DNA of 64,000 nt, taken from contig JAZNNR010000018.1 of assembly GCA_045580325.1 (NCBI GenBank), forward strand, positions 1 through 64,000, in the 5' to 3' direction. The notes below the pieces were generated by a model, which saw only the letters and a list, made by a program, of their open reading frames with translations, did not search any database and was not told the DNA's origin. The translations under genes were made by a program, and so were the position numbers. Every line of letters starts with the position of its first letter. Within the stretch, counting starts at the first letter, position 1. Shown piece by piece: positions 8,556 through 17,335 of the stretch. This stretch comes from SIG672 sp045580325. Its GTDB lineage: Bacteria > Bacillota > Clostridia > Oscillospirales > CAG-272.

Positions 8556-8584
8556 TTGACAATCACAGGATTATGTGCTATAAT
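8556..8584 (+). promoter_or_regulatory. Consensus promoter for the 8711 gene
   Basis: TTGACA (8556-8561), 17-bp spacer, TATAAT (8579-8584): a perfect sigma-A consensus pointing right, divergent from the ligase promoter. A weaker second match (TTGAAA, 17 bp, TAATAT) lies at 8646-8674. Confidence 0.8.
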
Positions 8585-8710
8585 CAAGACATCAAGGGGT
8601 TTTAGTGCTTCACCTTGCAAAATTAAATATTATTTGAAAAAGGCATTGAAAATTTTGTTATACTATGGTAATATTATAGTATAGTAAAAAGTCTCACGGA
8701 GGCTCAGTTT

Positions 8711-9481
8711 ATGAATGATAAAAACACTGAAAATCAAATAACTCGCTCCGAAGAGCCAAACAGTACGGAGAAAAACGACAAAAAGCCGATTAGCCGTCAA
8801 AAGAAGAAGGCCATCATCTTCGCTTGCGTCGTTATTTCCCTTCTCGTTATTCTTCCGATACTTACATTTGTCGATTGGAACTCGCTTTTCGGACTCGCCG
8901 ATAAGCCCGAGGATAAGGATTCGTGGATACACTTCTACGGCGACCAATATTTCAAAGAGCCGGATTACAGCGAGAATATCGAAGAAGATCTGAAATATAT
9001 GGATCTCGACCGTATGCTTTATTACAGCGTCGGAAACGAAACGTTTCAGATAATCGATAGACCTGAAGATATTGGAAACTGCTGTGTGCTTTTCTACAAT
9101 TACTTTGAAAATCTAAAAAAGGGTGATTACACAAGGTACTATTCCTTCTTTACCGACAGGTACGAGCAGGAATACGGCAGTACAAATCCGTTCACAAAAA
9201 AGGAGCTTAAATATACTCCGCAAAAGGTATATAATATAAAGGTTACTCTTATTCAGAGCACTTTTCTTGAAAACGGAGATGCAAACGGCGAACATATCGG
9301 AAGCACGATGCACTTTTTCAACGTAGAATACTGTATAAAAGACAACAATGGTACTTACAGACGCGACATTTTAAGTAATGAGTCCCGCTCTCTCGTGTTT
9401 GAGGTGCTTGAAACAAACGGAAAACCTCTGATAAACGATATTTCATTCTACCGCTCAGCAGGCGGCTCTGACAAAGACTGA
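8711..9481 (+). CDS. Membrane-anchored protein of unknown function
   Basis: A 256-residue protein not assigned to a family. A polar, charged N-terminus of about 37 residues is followed by one membrane helix (about residues 38-57) and an extracytoplasmic domain of roughly 195 residues rich in D, Y and E, with a pair of cysteines near residue 124. The second half has the strand-rich look of an NTF2-like surface domain (inference). GGAGG SD before the ATG. It precedes nfeD without a visible terminator, so it may be cotranscribed with nfeD and the SPFH gene, but the promoter evidence places it as the first gene. Confidence 0.65.
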   Translation: MNDKNTENQITRSEEPNSTEKNDKKPISRQKKKAIIFACVVISLLVILPILTFVDWNSLFGLADKPEDKDSWIHFYGDQYFKEPDYSENIEEDLKYMDLDRMLYYSVGNETFQIIDRPEDIGNCCVLFYNYFENLKKGDYTRYYSFFTDRYEQEYGSTNPFTKKELKYTPQKVYNIKVTLIQSTFLENGDANGEHIGSTMHFFNVEYCIKDNNGTYRRDILSNESRSLVFEVLETNGKPLINDISFYRSAGGSDKD

Positions 9482-9534
9482 TTAAAATTAAAATAAATAT
9501 TTAAAATAAACATTAAGAAAGGAATTTTTCAGTT

Positions 9535-9960
9535 ATGACACTTATGCTTTACATTTGGATAGGTATAATCATCGCGGCACTTATTGTAGAAGGACTCACC
9601 GCAGGACTTACGTCCATATGGTTCGTTCCCGGTGCAATAGTCGGTATTATCCTCGAGCTTTTCAAGGTTCCTCAGGGAGTACAAATTGCCGCATTCCTCG
9701 TTATGTCCCTCGTAGGTGTGATCTTCTTGCGTAAATTCTCTAAAAAGAGTAATCACGTCGCAACCAACGTTACCGATATGGTAATCGGCGGAGAGGCTAT
9801 CGTAACAGAGCGCATAGATTCGCTCGAGGAAACAGGCGAGGTCAAGATCGACGGTAAGCGTTGGTCTGCAAGACTCGAAGACGGCGGCACTGCCGAAATC
9901 GGTGATCATGTAGAGGTTATACGCATATCCGGAGTCAAACTTATCTGCAAAAAACTTTAA
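9535..9960 (+). CDS. NfeD-like membrane protein
   Basis: A 141-residue short-form NfeD protein with two to three N-terminal membrane helices (about residues 3-70) and a C-terminal OB-fold (about 80-141) with the typical GGEAIVTERI, DGKRWSARLED and GDHVEVIRISGVKL segments. NfeD proteins act with SPFH proteins in membrane microdomain organisation; the exact biochemical role is not settled. It lies 42 bases upstream of the stomatin gene, the standard nfeD-SPFH pairing. Confidence 0.88.
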   Translation: MTLMLYIWIGIIIAALIVEGLTAGLTSIWFVPGAIVGIILELFKVPQGVQIAAFLVMSLVGVIFLRKFSKKSNHVATNVTDMVIGGEAIVTERIDSLEETGEVKIDGKRWSARLEDGGTAEIGDHVEVIRISGVKLICKKL

Positions 9961-10002
9961 ATAAACCAAAAACAAAAACTTTTTTAAAACAGGAGGAAAA
10001 TT

Positions 10003-10965
10003 ATGAAATTTTTACCCATCATTCTCGCAGGAGCAGAGCCTATTACTATAGTTTTCTGCGTAGCAGTAGCCCTTCTTCTCATCGTTCTGATCTCGTGCCT
10101 GAAGATCGTTCCTCAGGGACACGCAGTTGTTATTGAACGACTCGGAAAATATCACGCAACGTGGCAGACCGGTGTAAGATTTAAAGCTCCCTTTATTGAC
10201 AGAATTGCAAAGAACATCGTCCTTATGGAACAGGTTGCAGACTTCCCGCCTCAGCCGGTTATCACTAAGGATAACGTAAAAATGCAGATAGATACAGTTG
10301 TGTTCTATCAGATCACAGACTGCAAGCTCTTTGCATACGGACACGTAAACCCCATCGCAGCTATTGAAAACATCACAGCTACAACACTCCGTAACATCAT
10401 CGGTGAGCTCGAGCTCGACGCTACACTCACATCGCGCGACGTTATCAACACCAAGATGCGTGCTATCCTCGACGAAGCTACTGACCCTTGGGGTATCAAG
10501 GTAAACCGCGTAGAGCTCAAGAACATTATGCCTCCCCGCGAAATCCAGGAAGCAATGGAAAAGCAGATGAAGGCAGAGCGTGAACGCCGTGAAGCTATTC
10601 TCCGTGCAGAGGGAGAAAAGAAATCGGCTATCCTTATCGCAGAAGGTCAGAAGGAATCCAAGATCCTTGAGGCTGAAGCTGCAAAGCAGGCAGAAATTCT
10701 CCGCGCAGCCGCGCAGAAGGAAGCAAAGATCCTTGAAGCAGAAGGTGAAGCAGAGGCTATTCTCAAGGTACAGCAGGCTACCGCTGACGGTATCAAGATG
10801 ATCAACGAAGCAGGCGCGTCCAAGGAATCTCTCATTCTCAAGAGCCTTGAATCTATGGAAAGAGTTGCTGACGGTCAGGCTACAAAGATCATTATCCCTT
10901 CCGAAATTCAGTCTGTCGCAAGTCTTCTTGCTTCGGCAAACGAGCTTGTAGGCGATAAGAAGTAA
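10003..10965 (+). CDS. SPFH/Band 7 (stomatin/QmcA-like) membrane protein
   Basis: A 320-residue stomatin-type protein: N-terminal membrane helix (about residues 13-33), SPFH domain beginning VPQGHAVVIERLGKY, the conserved GVRFKAPFIDRI, and a long C-terminal coiled coil of Ala/Glu/Lys repeats (about 190-270). These proteins oligomerise into membrane rings or scaffolds and support membrane protein quality control. AGGAGG SD. Together with the preceding NfeD-like gene it forms a classical two-gene unit closed by a strong terminator. Confidence 0.93.
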   Translation: MKFLPIILAGAEPITIVFCVAVALLLIVLISCLKIVPQGHAVVIERLGKYHATWQTGVRFKAPFIDRIAKNIVLMEQVADFPPQPVITKDNVKMQIDTVVFYQITDCKLFAYGHVNPIAAIENITATTLRNIIGELELDATLTSRDVINTKMRAILDEATDPWGIKVNRVELKNIMPPREIQEAMEKQMKAERERREAILRAEGEKKSAILIAEGQKESKILEAEAAKQAEILRAAAQKEAKILEAEGEAEAILKVQQATADGIKMINEAGASKESLILKSLESMERVADGQATKIIIPSEIQSVASLLASANELVGDKK

Positions 10966-10983
10966 TTTAGGTTATCACTCAAA

Positions 10984-11017
10984 AAATCGGCAGAGAACTT
11001 GTTTTCTCTGCCGATTT
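10984..11017 (+). terminator. Intrinsic terminator of the nfeD-SPFH unit
   Basis: A perfect 14-bp stem, AAATCGGCAGAGAA and its complement, with a 6-base loop, shortly after the SPFH stop. Confidence 0.85.
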
Positions 11018-11037
11018 GTGTTATAATGGGGCTAACA

Positions 11038-11178
11038 GAAAGCCTCCCTCCGAGAGGGAGGGGGACCGCGTTAGCGGTGGAAGGAGCCTGCGTGACTTTA
11101 GATTTGTACTAACTTCATTGTAACGCACTCTCCCTCACCCGACTTCGTCGGGAGCTCCCTCCCGGAGGGAGCCTTAGG
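11038..11178 (+). repeat. Structured repeat copy 1 (about 140 bp, palindromic ends)
   Basis: The left end starts GAAAGCCTCCCTCCGAGAGG, followed by GGGGGACCGCG and AGCGGTGGA. The right end, read in reverse, starts AAGGCTCCCTCCGGGAGGG followed by GTCGGGTGAGGGAG. Both termini are hairpins that resemble each other. Copy 3 (34100-34206) is the same element inverted, and copy 2 (11790-11920) shares its left core. Together with the terminator before it and an A/T-rich stretch after it, this fills the 350-base gap before the next gene. Confidence 0.8.
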
Positions 11179-11316
11179 ACACACTCGTGCATCTTTAGGG
11201 ATATGGGCTTTACCCGACGCATTTGTAATAAAAAGGCGAAAGTGGCATAAACAGAACGATAAATAAGAATTTGATTAAATTCAAATGTCAAAGTGATTTT
11301 GGGGAAGGAAAATACC

Positions 11317-11712
11317 ATGCAATATGCTGTTAAAGAGTTAATGTTTTTGGTAGAGAAATATAATTTGAAATTCACAGAGCAAACATTCGAGAGCACTCCA
11401 TTTGGTAATTGGGTAACAAAAACCTATAGTTTTTATAATGATAGTGGCTGCTTTACAATATCTGAATTGTTGCAAAGAGATGAAATAGATTTTTATTTTT
11501 CTGATGTTTTTTCAACTGCTTATCCTGATTTAAAGCAAAGACAGTTGAATGTTTGGGATAATAACGCAATATTAGAAAAACATCAAAGATGGATATTTGG
11601 TCTTAAAAATCCGTTCTTTTGGTACAGTAAGAAAAAATATATGAAAGCATTAGCCGAAATTATCCAAGCAAAAATTAGTAAAAATAAGGAGTTTTTTGGT
11701 ATAAACGTATAA
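11317..11712 (+). CDS. Hypothetical protein between two repeats
   Basis: A 131-residue soluble protein that I do not recognise. It has no signal or membrane helix; it is rich in F, Y, W, K and N, with a lysine-rich C-terminal helix. The ATG at 11317 has a GGAAGG SD; an upstream in-frame GTG has none. Base composition is clearly more A/T-rich than the flanking core genes. It sits alone between repeat copies 1 and 2 and has its own terminator, so it looks like a small acquired islet. Confidence 0.65.
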   Translation: MQYAVKELMFLVEKYNLKFTEQTFESTPFGNWVTKTYSFYNDSGCFTISELLQRDEIDFYFSDVFSTAYPDLKQRQLNVWDNNAILEKHQRWIFGLKNPFFWYSKKKYMKALAEIIQAKISKNKEFFGINV

Positions 11713-11733
11713 ATTCCAATTTATCGAATAGCA

Positions 11734-11766
11734 AACCCCGACAGACTTTAAAAATCTGTCGGGGTT
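11734..11766 (+). terminator. Intrinsic terminator of the 11317 gene
   Basis: A 12-bp stem, AACCCCGACAGA and its complement, with a 9-base loop, 22 bases after the stop. Confidence 0.8.
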
Positions 11767-11789
11767 AATTATTTGTTTACTGCGGATCA

Positions 11790-11920
11790 AAAAGCCTTCT
11801 CCTGCGGGAGAAGGGGGACCGCGAAGCGGTGGATGAGGAGTTGCTTTGAGTTTAGAACACCTCATCCGTCAATCGTCTTTGACGGTTTTGCCACGTCTTC
11901 ACCTCAAGGGGAAGGCTTTT
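11790..11920 (+). repeat. Structured repeat copy 2 (about 130 bp)
   Basis: Ends AAAAGCCTTCTCC and, in reverse, AAAAGCCTTCCCC form terminal inverted repeats. Inside are GGGGGACCGCG and AGCGGTGGA, shared with copy 1, and further hairpins such as GTCAA/TTGAC. It has the same layout as copy 1, but the outer stem sequence differs with the pairing kept. It lies in the gap between the 11317 gene and radA. Confidence 0.8.
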
Positions 11921-11970
11921 AAATTTTTCGTTAACTGTACACCCGTTTTCACAGGTGTTTTTTATTCCAC

Positions 11971-13353
11971 TTACTGTTTTGAAAATATCTTAAGCGCATC
12001 GAATATTCCACCGACACCTATAATTTCTATGCCGCCTAGCAGCTTCGATAGATCTATACGCGCTGCGTCTTTTTTTGGAAGTATTATCTTCGTAAATCCG
12101 AGTCTTACCGCCTCATTAACACGTATTTCGGGAGCGGACACCGAACGGCACTCTCCTGCTAGTCCGACCTCGCCGAATGCGATAAGGTCATCGGGCACGG
12201 GTATATCCTTCATACTCGAAAGAAGCGCGAGAGCTATCGCCATATCTGCAGCAGGCTCGTCAAGACGAAGTCCGCCTATAACGTTGAGATAAGCATCGCA
12301 GGCAGAAAAACGAAGTCCAAGCCGCTTTTCAAGCACGGCAAGAATAAGGTGCATTCGATTATAGTCTATACCGTTTGACGTTCTTCTAGGCGACGAGAGG
12401 AAGCTATTTGAGGTTAGCGCTTGAATTTCGGTTATGATCGGACGGCTGCCCTCCATAACGCAGACAGCGCAGTTACCCGATATATTTCTCGGACGTCCTG
12501 CAAGAAGCATCTCCGAGGGGTTTTCAACCTCGCGAAGTCCCTCGCCTGTCATTTCAAAAACACCTATCTCATTAGTCGAGCCGTAGCGGTTCTTCGAAGC
12601 TCTTATAACTCTGAAAAGCTGCTGTCTGTCGCCCTCAAAGGAAAGCACGGCATCGACCATATGCTCAAGCACCTTCGGTCCTGCTATATTTCCCTCTTTA
12701 TTTACGTGTCCGACTATAAGCACGACCACGCCCTTACTTTTCGCCATCGAAATAAAGCGCGCGGCACACTCCTTTACCTGCGTAAGACTTCCAGCAGATG
12801 CCGAAACCGAGTCGGAAAACACGGTCTGTATCGAGTCAACTATAAGAAAATCGGGGGATAACTCCTCGCACTCGGCAAGTATTCTTTCAAGCGAGGTTTC
12901 GGTCATAATATAGAGCATATCGCCCGAAACGCCTATACGCTTTGCTCTGTATTTAAGCTGTCCCGAGGATTCCTCGCCCGAAACGTAGAGCACTTTTTTG
13001 TCCTGTCCGAGAACACCGCATATCTGCATAAGCAGAGTCGATTTTCCTATTCCGGGCTCACCCGCGATAAGCACCGCCGAGCCGTCAACTATTCCGCCGC
13101 CGAGCACTCTGTCAAGCTCTCCCATTCCCGTAAGGCTGCGCATATATTCGGGCATTTCAAGCTCGGTAAATTTCACCGCGCGGTTTTCACCGAGCACGAC
13201 GGACGCGCCTCTCTTTGCAGAAGGCGAGGCTATACTCTGTGTGATATGCTCCTCGAGAGTGTTCCACTGACTGCATGACGGGCATCTTCCCATCCATTTT
13301 GCGCTTCTGTATCCGCACTCTGAACACTCGTAATATGATTTCGGCTGTTTCAT
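11971..13353 (-). CDS. radA: DNA repair protein RadA (Sms)
   Basis: A 460-residue RadA, a RecA-like DnaB-type helicase that helps branch migration in recombination. It has an N-terminal zinc ribbon (CSECGYRS then CPSC), Walker A GEPGIGKST (about residue 97), the RadA-specific KNRYGSTNE motif (KNRFG in most), and a C-terminal Lon-protease-like domain. Length is normal. It lies 36 bases downstream of the amidase gene in the same orientation and may be cotranscribed with it. Confidence 0.96.
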   Translation of the reverse strand: MKQPKSYYECSECGYRSAKWMGRCPSCSQWNTLEEHITQSIASPSAKRGASVVLGENRAVKFTELEMPEYMRSLTGMGELDRVLGGGIVDGSAVLIAGEPGIGKSTLLMQICGVLGQDKKVLYVSGEESSGQLKYRAKRIGVSGDMLYIMTETSLERILAECEELSPDFLIVDSIQTVFSDSVSASAGSLTQVKECAARFISMAKSKGVVVLIVGHVNKEGNIAGPKVLEHMVDAVLSFEGDRQQLFRVIRASKNRYGSTNEIGVFEMTGEGLREVENPSEMLLAGRPRNISGNCAVCVMEGSRPIITEIQALTSNSFLSSPRRTSNGIDYNRMHLILAVLEKRLGLRFSACDAYLNVIGGLRLDEPAADMAIALALLSSMKDIPVPDDLIAFGEVGLAGECRSVSAPEIRVNEAVRLGFTKIILPKKDAARIDLSKLLGGIEIIGVGGIFDALKIFSKQ

Positions 13354-13389
13354 TTTTTGTTTTCCTTTTGTTTTTACTTATGTTTTTAC

Positions 13390-14184
13390 TTAATTTGTCT
13401 TATTTTCCTCTGACAAAGAAGAAATATAGTCGTCTATCGCCATAAAAAGCATAGTCGCTATATCACGTCTGTACTCTTTATCGCAAAGCTTTTCGGTTTC
13501 CTCTGCGTTTGAGAGAAACCCGCACTCTACAAGCACCGAAGGCACGACTGCCTTATCGAGAACGTATATCGTCGAGTTTGCCTTCTTTATTTTTCTGTTA
13601 TTATCCTTTTGGAGCAGTTCCTTTGCAAAGCTCTGAATATTCTGTGCGAGCTGTCTGCCGCCCTCGACGTTATCCGAATAATAGACCTGAAGTCCGCTGT
13701 ATTTTTCCGAAACGAATTTATTCATATGAATACTTACGAAAATACAGTTTTCATATTCTTTTGTTATATTTATGCGGCGGTGAGTATCCTGTGCCTTTTT
13801 TGAAAGGCTCGAATTTTCATCGTAATACATAGTGTCGTCCGAGCGTGTGAGGACGACGTTATAACCGCTGAAAACAAGCATATCGCGAAGCATAAGAGCG
13901 ATGTCAAGATTAAGCTCCTTTTCAAGAACTCCGCCTATTCCCACCGCACCGCAGTCAATACCGCCGTGCCCCGGGTCAATGACGATAGTCAGCTCTTCTT
14001 CATTTACCGAGCTATTGACATTAAGAGAATTTTCTGTTAAAATATTTTGCAAGGTACTTCCCGAAAACCCGCTGACAAGCGCGGTGGATAAAAGTATAAA
14101 ACAGGCGCACAAAACAAGGCTTATCCCCTCTTTTATCCCGAAATATCTGCTAAGATCACTCTTTTTACTGCTTTTTGTTCTCAT
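13390..14184 (-). CDS. cwlD: N-acetylmuramoyl-L-alanine amidase, CwlD-like
   Basis: A 264-residue Amidase_3 zinc enzyme that cleaves the amide between N-acetylmuramate and the stem peptide. CwlD of spore formers removes peptides so that muramic-delta-lactam can form in the spore cortex. The N-terminal membrane anchor (about residues 20-42) precedes the catalytic domain with VIDPGHGGIDCGA, the E of GVLEKELNLD, SIHMN and a C-terminal VLVECGFLSN. The start at 14184 begins MRTKSSKK; an open frame continues upstream but crosses the neighbouring gene and lacks a good SD. Spore role is inferred from family and context. Confidence 0.85.
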   Translation of the reverse strand: MRTKSSKKSDLSRYFGIKEGISLVLCACFILLSTALVSGFSGSTLQNILTENSLNVNSSVNEEELTIVIDPGHGGIDCGAVGIGGVLEKELNLDIALMLRDMLVFSGYNVVLTRSDDTMYYDENSSLSKKAQDTHRRINITKEYENCIFVSIHMNKFVSEKYSGLQVYYSDNVEGGRQLAQNIQSFAKELLQKDNNRKIKKANSTIYVLDKAVVPSVLVECGFLSNAEETEKLCDKEYRRDIATMLFMAIDDYISSLSEENKTN

Positions 14185-14270
14185 ATATAAATACCCGCCC
14201 GAAATATAGATGTTTTTACATATATATGCCCCGGCGGGAATAAAAAGTAGAGTGATAAAGTATTTTTTTA

Positions 14271-14870
14271 TTATTTTTTTCTCTTTACGTCTTTTATATC
14301 GGCTATATTCGGATAATATCTGTCTGTTTTTTCGGTCTTTTCCCGAGGCTTTTTTACCCCATGGCAGTATTTCACGCCGAGAATATATCCTACCGTACAA
14401 ACGATAATTCCGGGAATAGGTGTAAGAAGATTTGCAAAGCTTACGTCCATAAGGAAGGTCTTGAGAATTCCGACGTACATTCCCTGAATGAATTTTGCGA
14501 TCGTATTTGCAATTCCGTACATTTCGCCTGCCCATTTAGCCGCACTTGCGTTATAAACAGTCATACCGACGAAGCTGAGTATTCCGAGCAGGATATTGAG
14601 TGAGTTTGCCGCAAGAGAAAGCCAAAAGCCGCGAAGCGCATTATATTTACGCTTTCCCGCCTCTATTCTGATACCGTCCTTCTGTCCAAGCTCATATACG
14701 AGAGAATATACGAGGTAAAGATAAAAGAGAGCGGAAAAAACTCCAGTCCACAAAACAAGCGCATCAGACGTGCTTGTAGCCATCGCAACAACAAGTCCGA
14801 ATAAAGTCATTCCAAACTGATACAGACCAAGTCTTATGACCTGATAACCGTTTTTCTTGTAACTATCCAT
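14271..14870 (-). CDS. Integral membrane protein of unknown function
   Basis: A 199-residue protein with about five hydrophobic segments (roughly residues 15-35, 40-60, 85-110, 120-145 and 150-170) and a basic, lysine-rich C-terminal tail. I do not recognise the family. The ATG at 14870 has a clear GGAGA SD, whereas upstream codons in the same frame have none. It is first in a minus-strand run followed by cwlD and radA. The gap to cwlD is 86 bases. Confidence 0.7.
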   Translation of the reverse strand: MDSYKKNGYQVIRLGLYQFGMTLFGLVVAMATSTSDALVLWTGVFSALFYLYLVYSLVYELGQKDGIRIEAGKRKYNALRGFWLSLAANSLNILLGILSFVGMTVYNASAAKWAGEMYGIANTIAKFIQGMYVGILKTFLMDVSFANLLTPIPGIIVCTVGYILGVKYCHGVKKPREKTEKTDRYYPNIADIKDVKRKK

Positions 14871-14892
14871 AAAAAATCTCCTAAACAAGTTA

Positions 14893-14922
14893 ACTATACT
14901 AATTTTAATACACAATTGTGAA
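14893..14922 (-). promoter_or_regulatory. Possible promoter upstream of the 14870 gene
   Basis: Minus strand TTCACA (14922-14917), 18-bp spacer, TATAGT (14898-14893). Moderate match in the divergent gap before the recombinase gene. Confidence 0.4.
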
Positions 14923-14995
14923 CAAAGAAACAACTATATAATAAAAATTCGATAAACAAAATCAAATTTTCACATTAAATAAGGAAAAACAAGTT

Positions 14996-15991
14996 ATGTC
15001 CAAGCTTCCAAACGTAATAACTCAGTTTTCGGCGTACAAGCAGCTTATACAGAACCGTTCTCCCAAAACGGTCGAGCAGTACGAAATAGACCTTACTCTC
15101 TTTTTAAAATATATAAAGGCGACTAAAAACGGAGTAAGAGAAAGCGATATTACAGCAATAGACGAAACCGACATTTCAGATATTGACATTGATTTTCTTG
15201 CAAGGATCACTCCCGATATGATAATGAGCTTTCTTATGTATGCCGCACGTCATAGGGGCAACAAAGCCTCTGTAACCGCGAGAAAGCTCTCGGCTATCCG
15301 CAGCTTCTTCAAATATTACACTGTAAACAAAAAGATGCTTGAGGTAAATCCCGCCAAGGATATTGAGTCGCCAAGTGTAAAAAGAGCGCTTCCGAAATAT
15401 CTTTCTGTCGAGGAATCTATTGCCCTGCTCTCCGCTATTGAGAGCGATACCCTTTCGCAGCACCGCGAGCGCGATTTCGCCATAGCCACGCTATTTTTAA
15501 ACTGCGGAATGCGACTTTCCGAGCTCGCGGGCATAAGTCTTTCGGACATCGACCCCGAACTGCGCTCACTGAGAGTAACCGGTAAAGGAAGCAAAAACAG
15601 AGTGGTATATTTAAACGAGGCTTGCAGAAATGCCCTCACAGAGTATTTAAAGGTGCGCTCTCAGGGCGAGGTACGCGACAAAAACGCGCTTTTCATAAGC
15701 CGACTCGGCACTCGCATTTCTATCAAGACTGTTCAGTGGATGATAGGCAAATATTTAAAGCTTGCAGGACTTGAATACCGTCATTTTTCGGTGCACAAGC
15801 TCCGCCATACCGCCGCAACACTTATGTATCAGAGCGGTCAGGTCGACATCCGTGTTCTCAAGGATATTCTCGGACACGAGCAGCTTAACACCACGCAGAT
15901 ATACACTCACGTAAGCGACAGTCAGATGGAAGAGGCGATGAGCGCAAATCCGCTGTCCGATATTAAGCCAAAAAAGCACTCTGACGAGTAA
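14996..15991 (+). CDS. Tyrosine recombinase, XerC/XerD family
   Basis: A 331-residue site-specific recombinase. Xer proteins resolve chromosome dimers at dif. The N-terminal SAM-like core-binding domain (about residues 8-115) contains a rather long acidic insertion around residues 43-65. The catalytic domain has the full set: Arg in NCGMRLSEL, Lys in GKGSKNRVV, HKLRH, and LGHEQLNTTQIYTH with the nucleophilic Tyr. No integrase-type DNA arm domain or neighbouring phage genes are visible, so a housekeeping Xer is most likely. XerC versus XerD cannot be settled from this window. Confidence 0.9.
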   Translation: MSKLPNVITQFSAYKQLIQNRSPKTVEQYEIDLTLFLKYIKATKNGVRESDITAIDETDISDIDIDFLARITPDMIMSFLMYAARHRGNKASVTARKLSAIRSFFKYYTVNKKMLEVNPAKDIESPSVKRALPKYLSVEESIALLSAIESDTLSQHRERDFAIATLFLNCGMRLSELAGISLSDIDPELRSLRVTGKGSKNRVVYLNEACRNALTEYLKVRSQGEVRDKNALFISRLGTRISIKTVQWMIGKYLKLAGLEYRHFSVHKLRHTAATLMYQSGQVDIRVLKDILGHEQLNTTQIYTHVSDSQMEEAMSANPLSDIKPKKHSDE

Positions 15992-16081
15992 AAATTACAT
16001 AAAAACACAAGTAAATTCACTCCCTGTTAATAAATATGAGATAAACTCATAGAAACGATATAATTTAAAACGGAGAATAAA

Positions 16082-17272
16082 ATGTCTGAAAACAAAACAA
16101 AAAAGACCTCGATAGGCGGTCAGGCTCTTATCGAAGGAATTATGATGCGCGGACCCGAAAAAACAGCTATGGCCGTCCGCGATCCGAAAGGCGAGATGGT
16201 CCTTAAAAAATGGGACAATCCGAAAAACACACCCAAAATCGCAAAGCTCCCTCTTATTCGCGGAGTTTATAATATGGTAAGCTCGCTTATCACAGGCTAC
16301 AAATGTCTTTCTGAGTCGGCTGAAATCGCTATGGATCTCGAGGAGCTTGAAAGACAGGAAGCCGAGGAAAAGGCGCTTAAAGCTCTCAAAAAGAGGGCAA
16401 AAAAAGAAGGCAGACCGTTTGAGGAGCTTCTTGCTGAAGAAAATGCAAAAAAAGCTGAAGCTGAAGCAAAAGAGGCAGAGATCTGCGAAGCGGAAAACGC
16501 AGTCGAAGCAGCCGAGGAAGCTTCTGAAACTTCCGAGGAAGTAACCGAAGCAGCAGAAGCACCCGAAGCTCCCGAAAAAGAAGAAAATACCGAAAAAAAT
16601 GCCAAAGAAAAGGACAACAAAAAATCTTCGAGCAGCGAAATGGGAATAATTATGGTTGTAAGCGTTGCACTTGCACTCGTCCTTGTTGTCGGACTTTTCG
16701 TATTCCTTCCCGAATTTATCTACAACCTCGTTTTCGGCGAGCTTTCAGTTCGCGCAACCTATCTCGACTATCTCGGCAGAAGTGCTTTCACAGGTGTGAT
16801 AAAGCTTATACTTCTCGTGCTTTATATGTGGGGCGTTTCCTTTATGAAGGATATCCGCCGTACCTTTATGTATCACGGTGCAGAGCACAAAACTATCTTC
16901 TGCTACGAGCAGGGGCTTGAGCTGACAGTTGAAAACGTAAGAATGCAAAAGAGATTCCACCCCAGATGCGGTACATCATTCATCGTTCTCGTTGTTATCG
17001 TCGGAATTATTCTCGGCGGCTTCATTCACATTGAAAACGTACTTCTGCGCACGATCGTGAGAATAATACTCGTCCCCCTCATCGTCGGAATCGGCTACGA
17101 GCTTATAAAGTTTACAGGCAGACACGACAACATAGTAACGAAAATAATCTCCGCTCCGGGCGTATGGCTTCAGCATATCACAACCAAAGAGCCCGACGAT
17201 TCTATGATCGAATGTGCTATCAAGGCTGTAATCGAGGTCATTCCCGAAGATAAGGAAAAAGACAATTGGTAA
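16082..17272 (+). CDS. DUF1385 family membrane protein (YqhQ-like) with acidic insertion
   Basis: A 396-residue membrane protein. Family signatures are IGGQALIEGIMMRGPEK at the N-terminus and YHGAEHKTIFCYE with KRFHPRCGTSF in the second half. About four membrane helices lie at roughly 182-205, 235-255, 298-318 and 325-345. Between the first block and the first helix is a low-complexity Glu/Ala/Lys insertion (about residues 85-180), much longer than in compact family members and probably a flexible cytoplasmic coil. The biochemical function of the family is not established. It ends at a strong terminator. Confidence 0.88.
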   Translation: MSENKTKKTSIGGQALIEGIMMRGPEKTAMAVRDPKGEMVLKKWDNPKNTPKIAKLPLIRGVYNMVSSLITGYKCLSESAEIAMDLEELERQEAEEKALKALKKRAKKEGRPFEELLAEENAKKAEAEAKEAEICEAENAVEAAEEASETSEEVTEAAEAPEAPEKEENTEKNAKEKDNKKSSSSEMGIIMVVSVALALVLVVGLFVFLPEFIYNLVFGELSVRATYLDYLGRSAFTGVIKLILLVLYMWGVSFMKDIRRTFMYHGAEHKTIFCYEQGLELTVENVRMQKRFHPRCGTSFIVLVVIVGIILGGFIHIENVLLRTIVRIILVPLIVGIGYELIKFTGRHDNIVTKIISAPGVWLQHITTKEPDDSMIECAIKAVIEVIPEDKEKDNW

Positions 17273-17292
17273 TTTAAAATCATAAAACAAAA

Positions 17293-17326
17293 GAGCTCGG
17301 AGAGGGTAAAAACCTTCTCCGAGCTT
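17293..17326 (+). terminator. Terminator between the DUF1385 gene and mgtE
   Basis: Stem AGCTCGGAGA and its complement with flanking A and T runs. It can serve both convergent genes (17272 and 17336). Confidence 0.8.
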
Positions 17327-17335
17327 TTTATTTAA

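Noticed and set aside
7548..8684. A 378-codon open frame opposite the acyl ligase
   Set aside because: Runs across a complete, well supported gene and through its promoter; composition is nonsense-like.
14185..14535. N-terminal extension of the CwlD-like amidase
   Set aside because: The frame is open upstream, but it overlaps the 14271-14870 gene antisense-like in composition, and the membrane anchor begins naturally at 14184.
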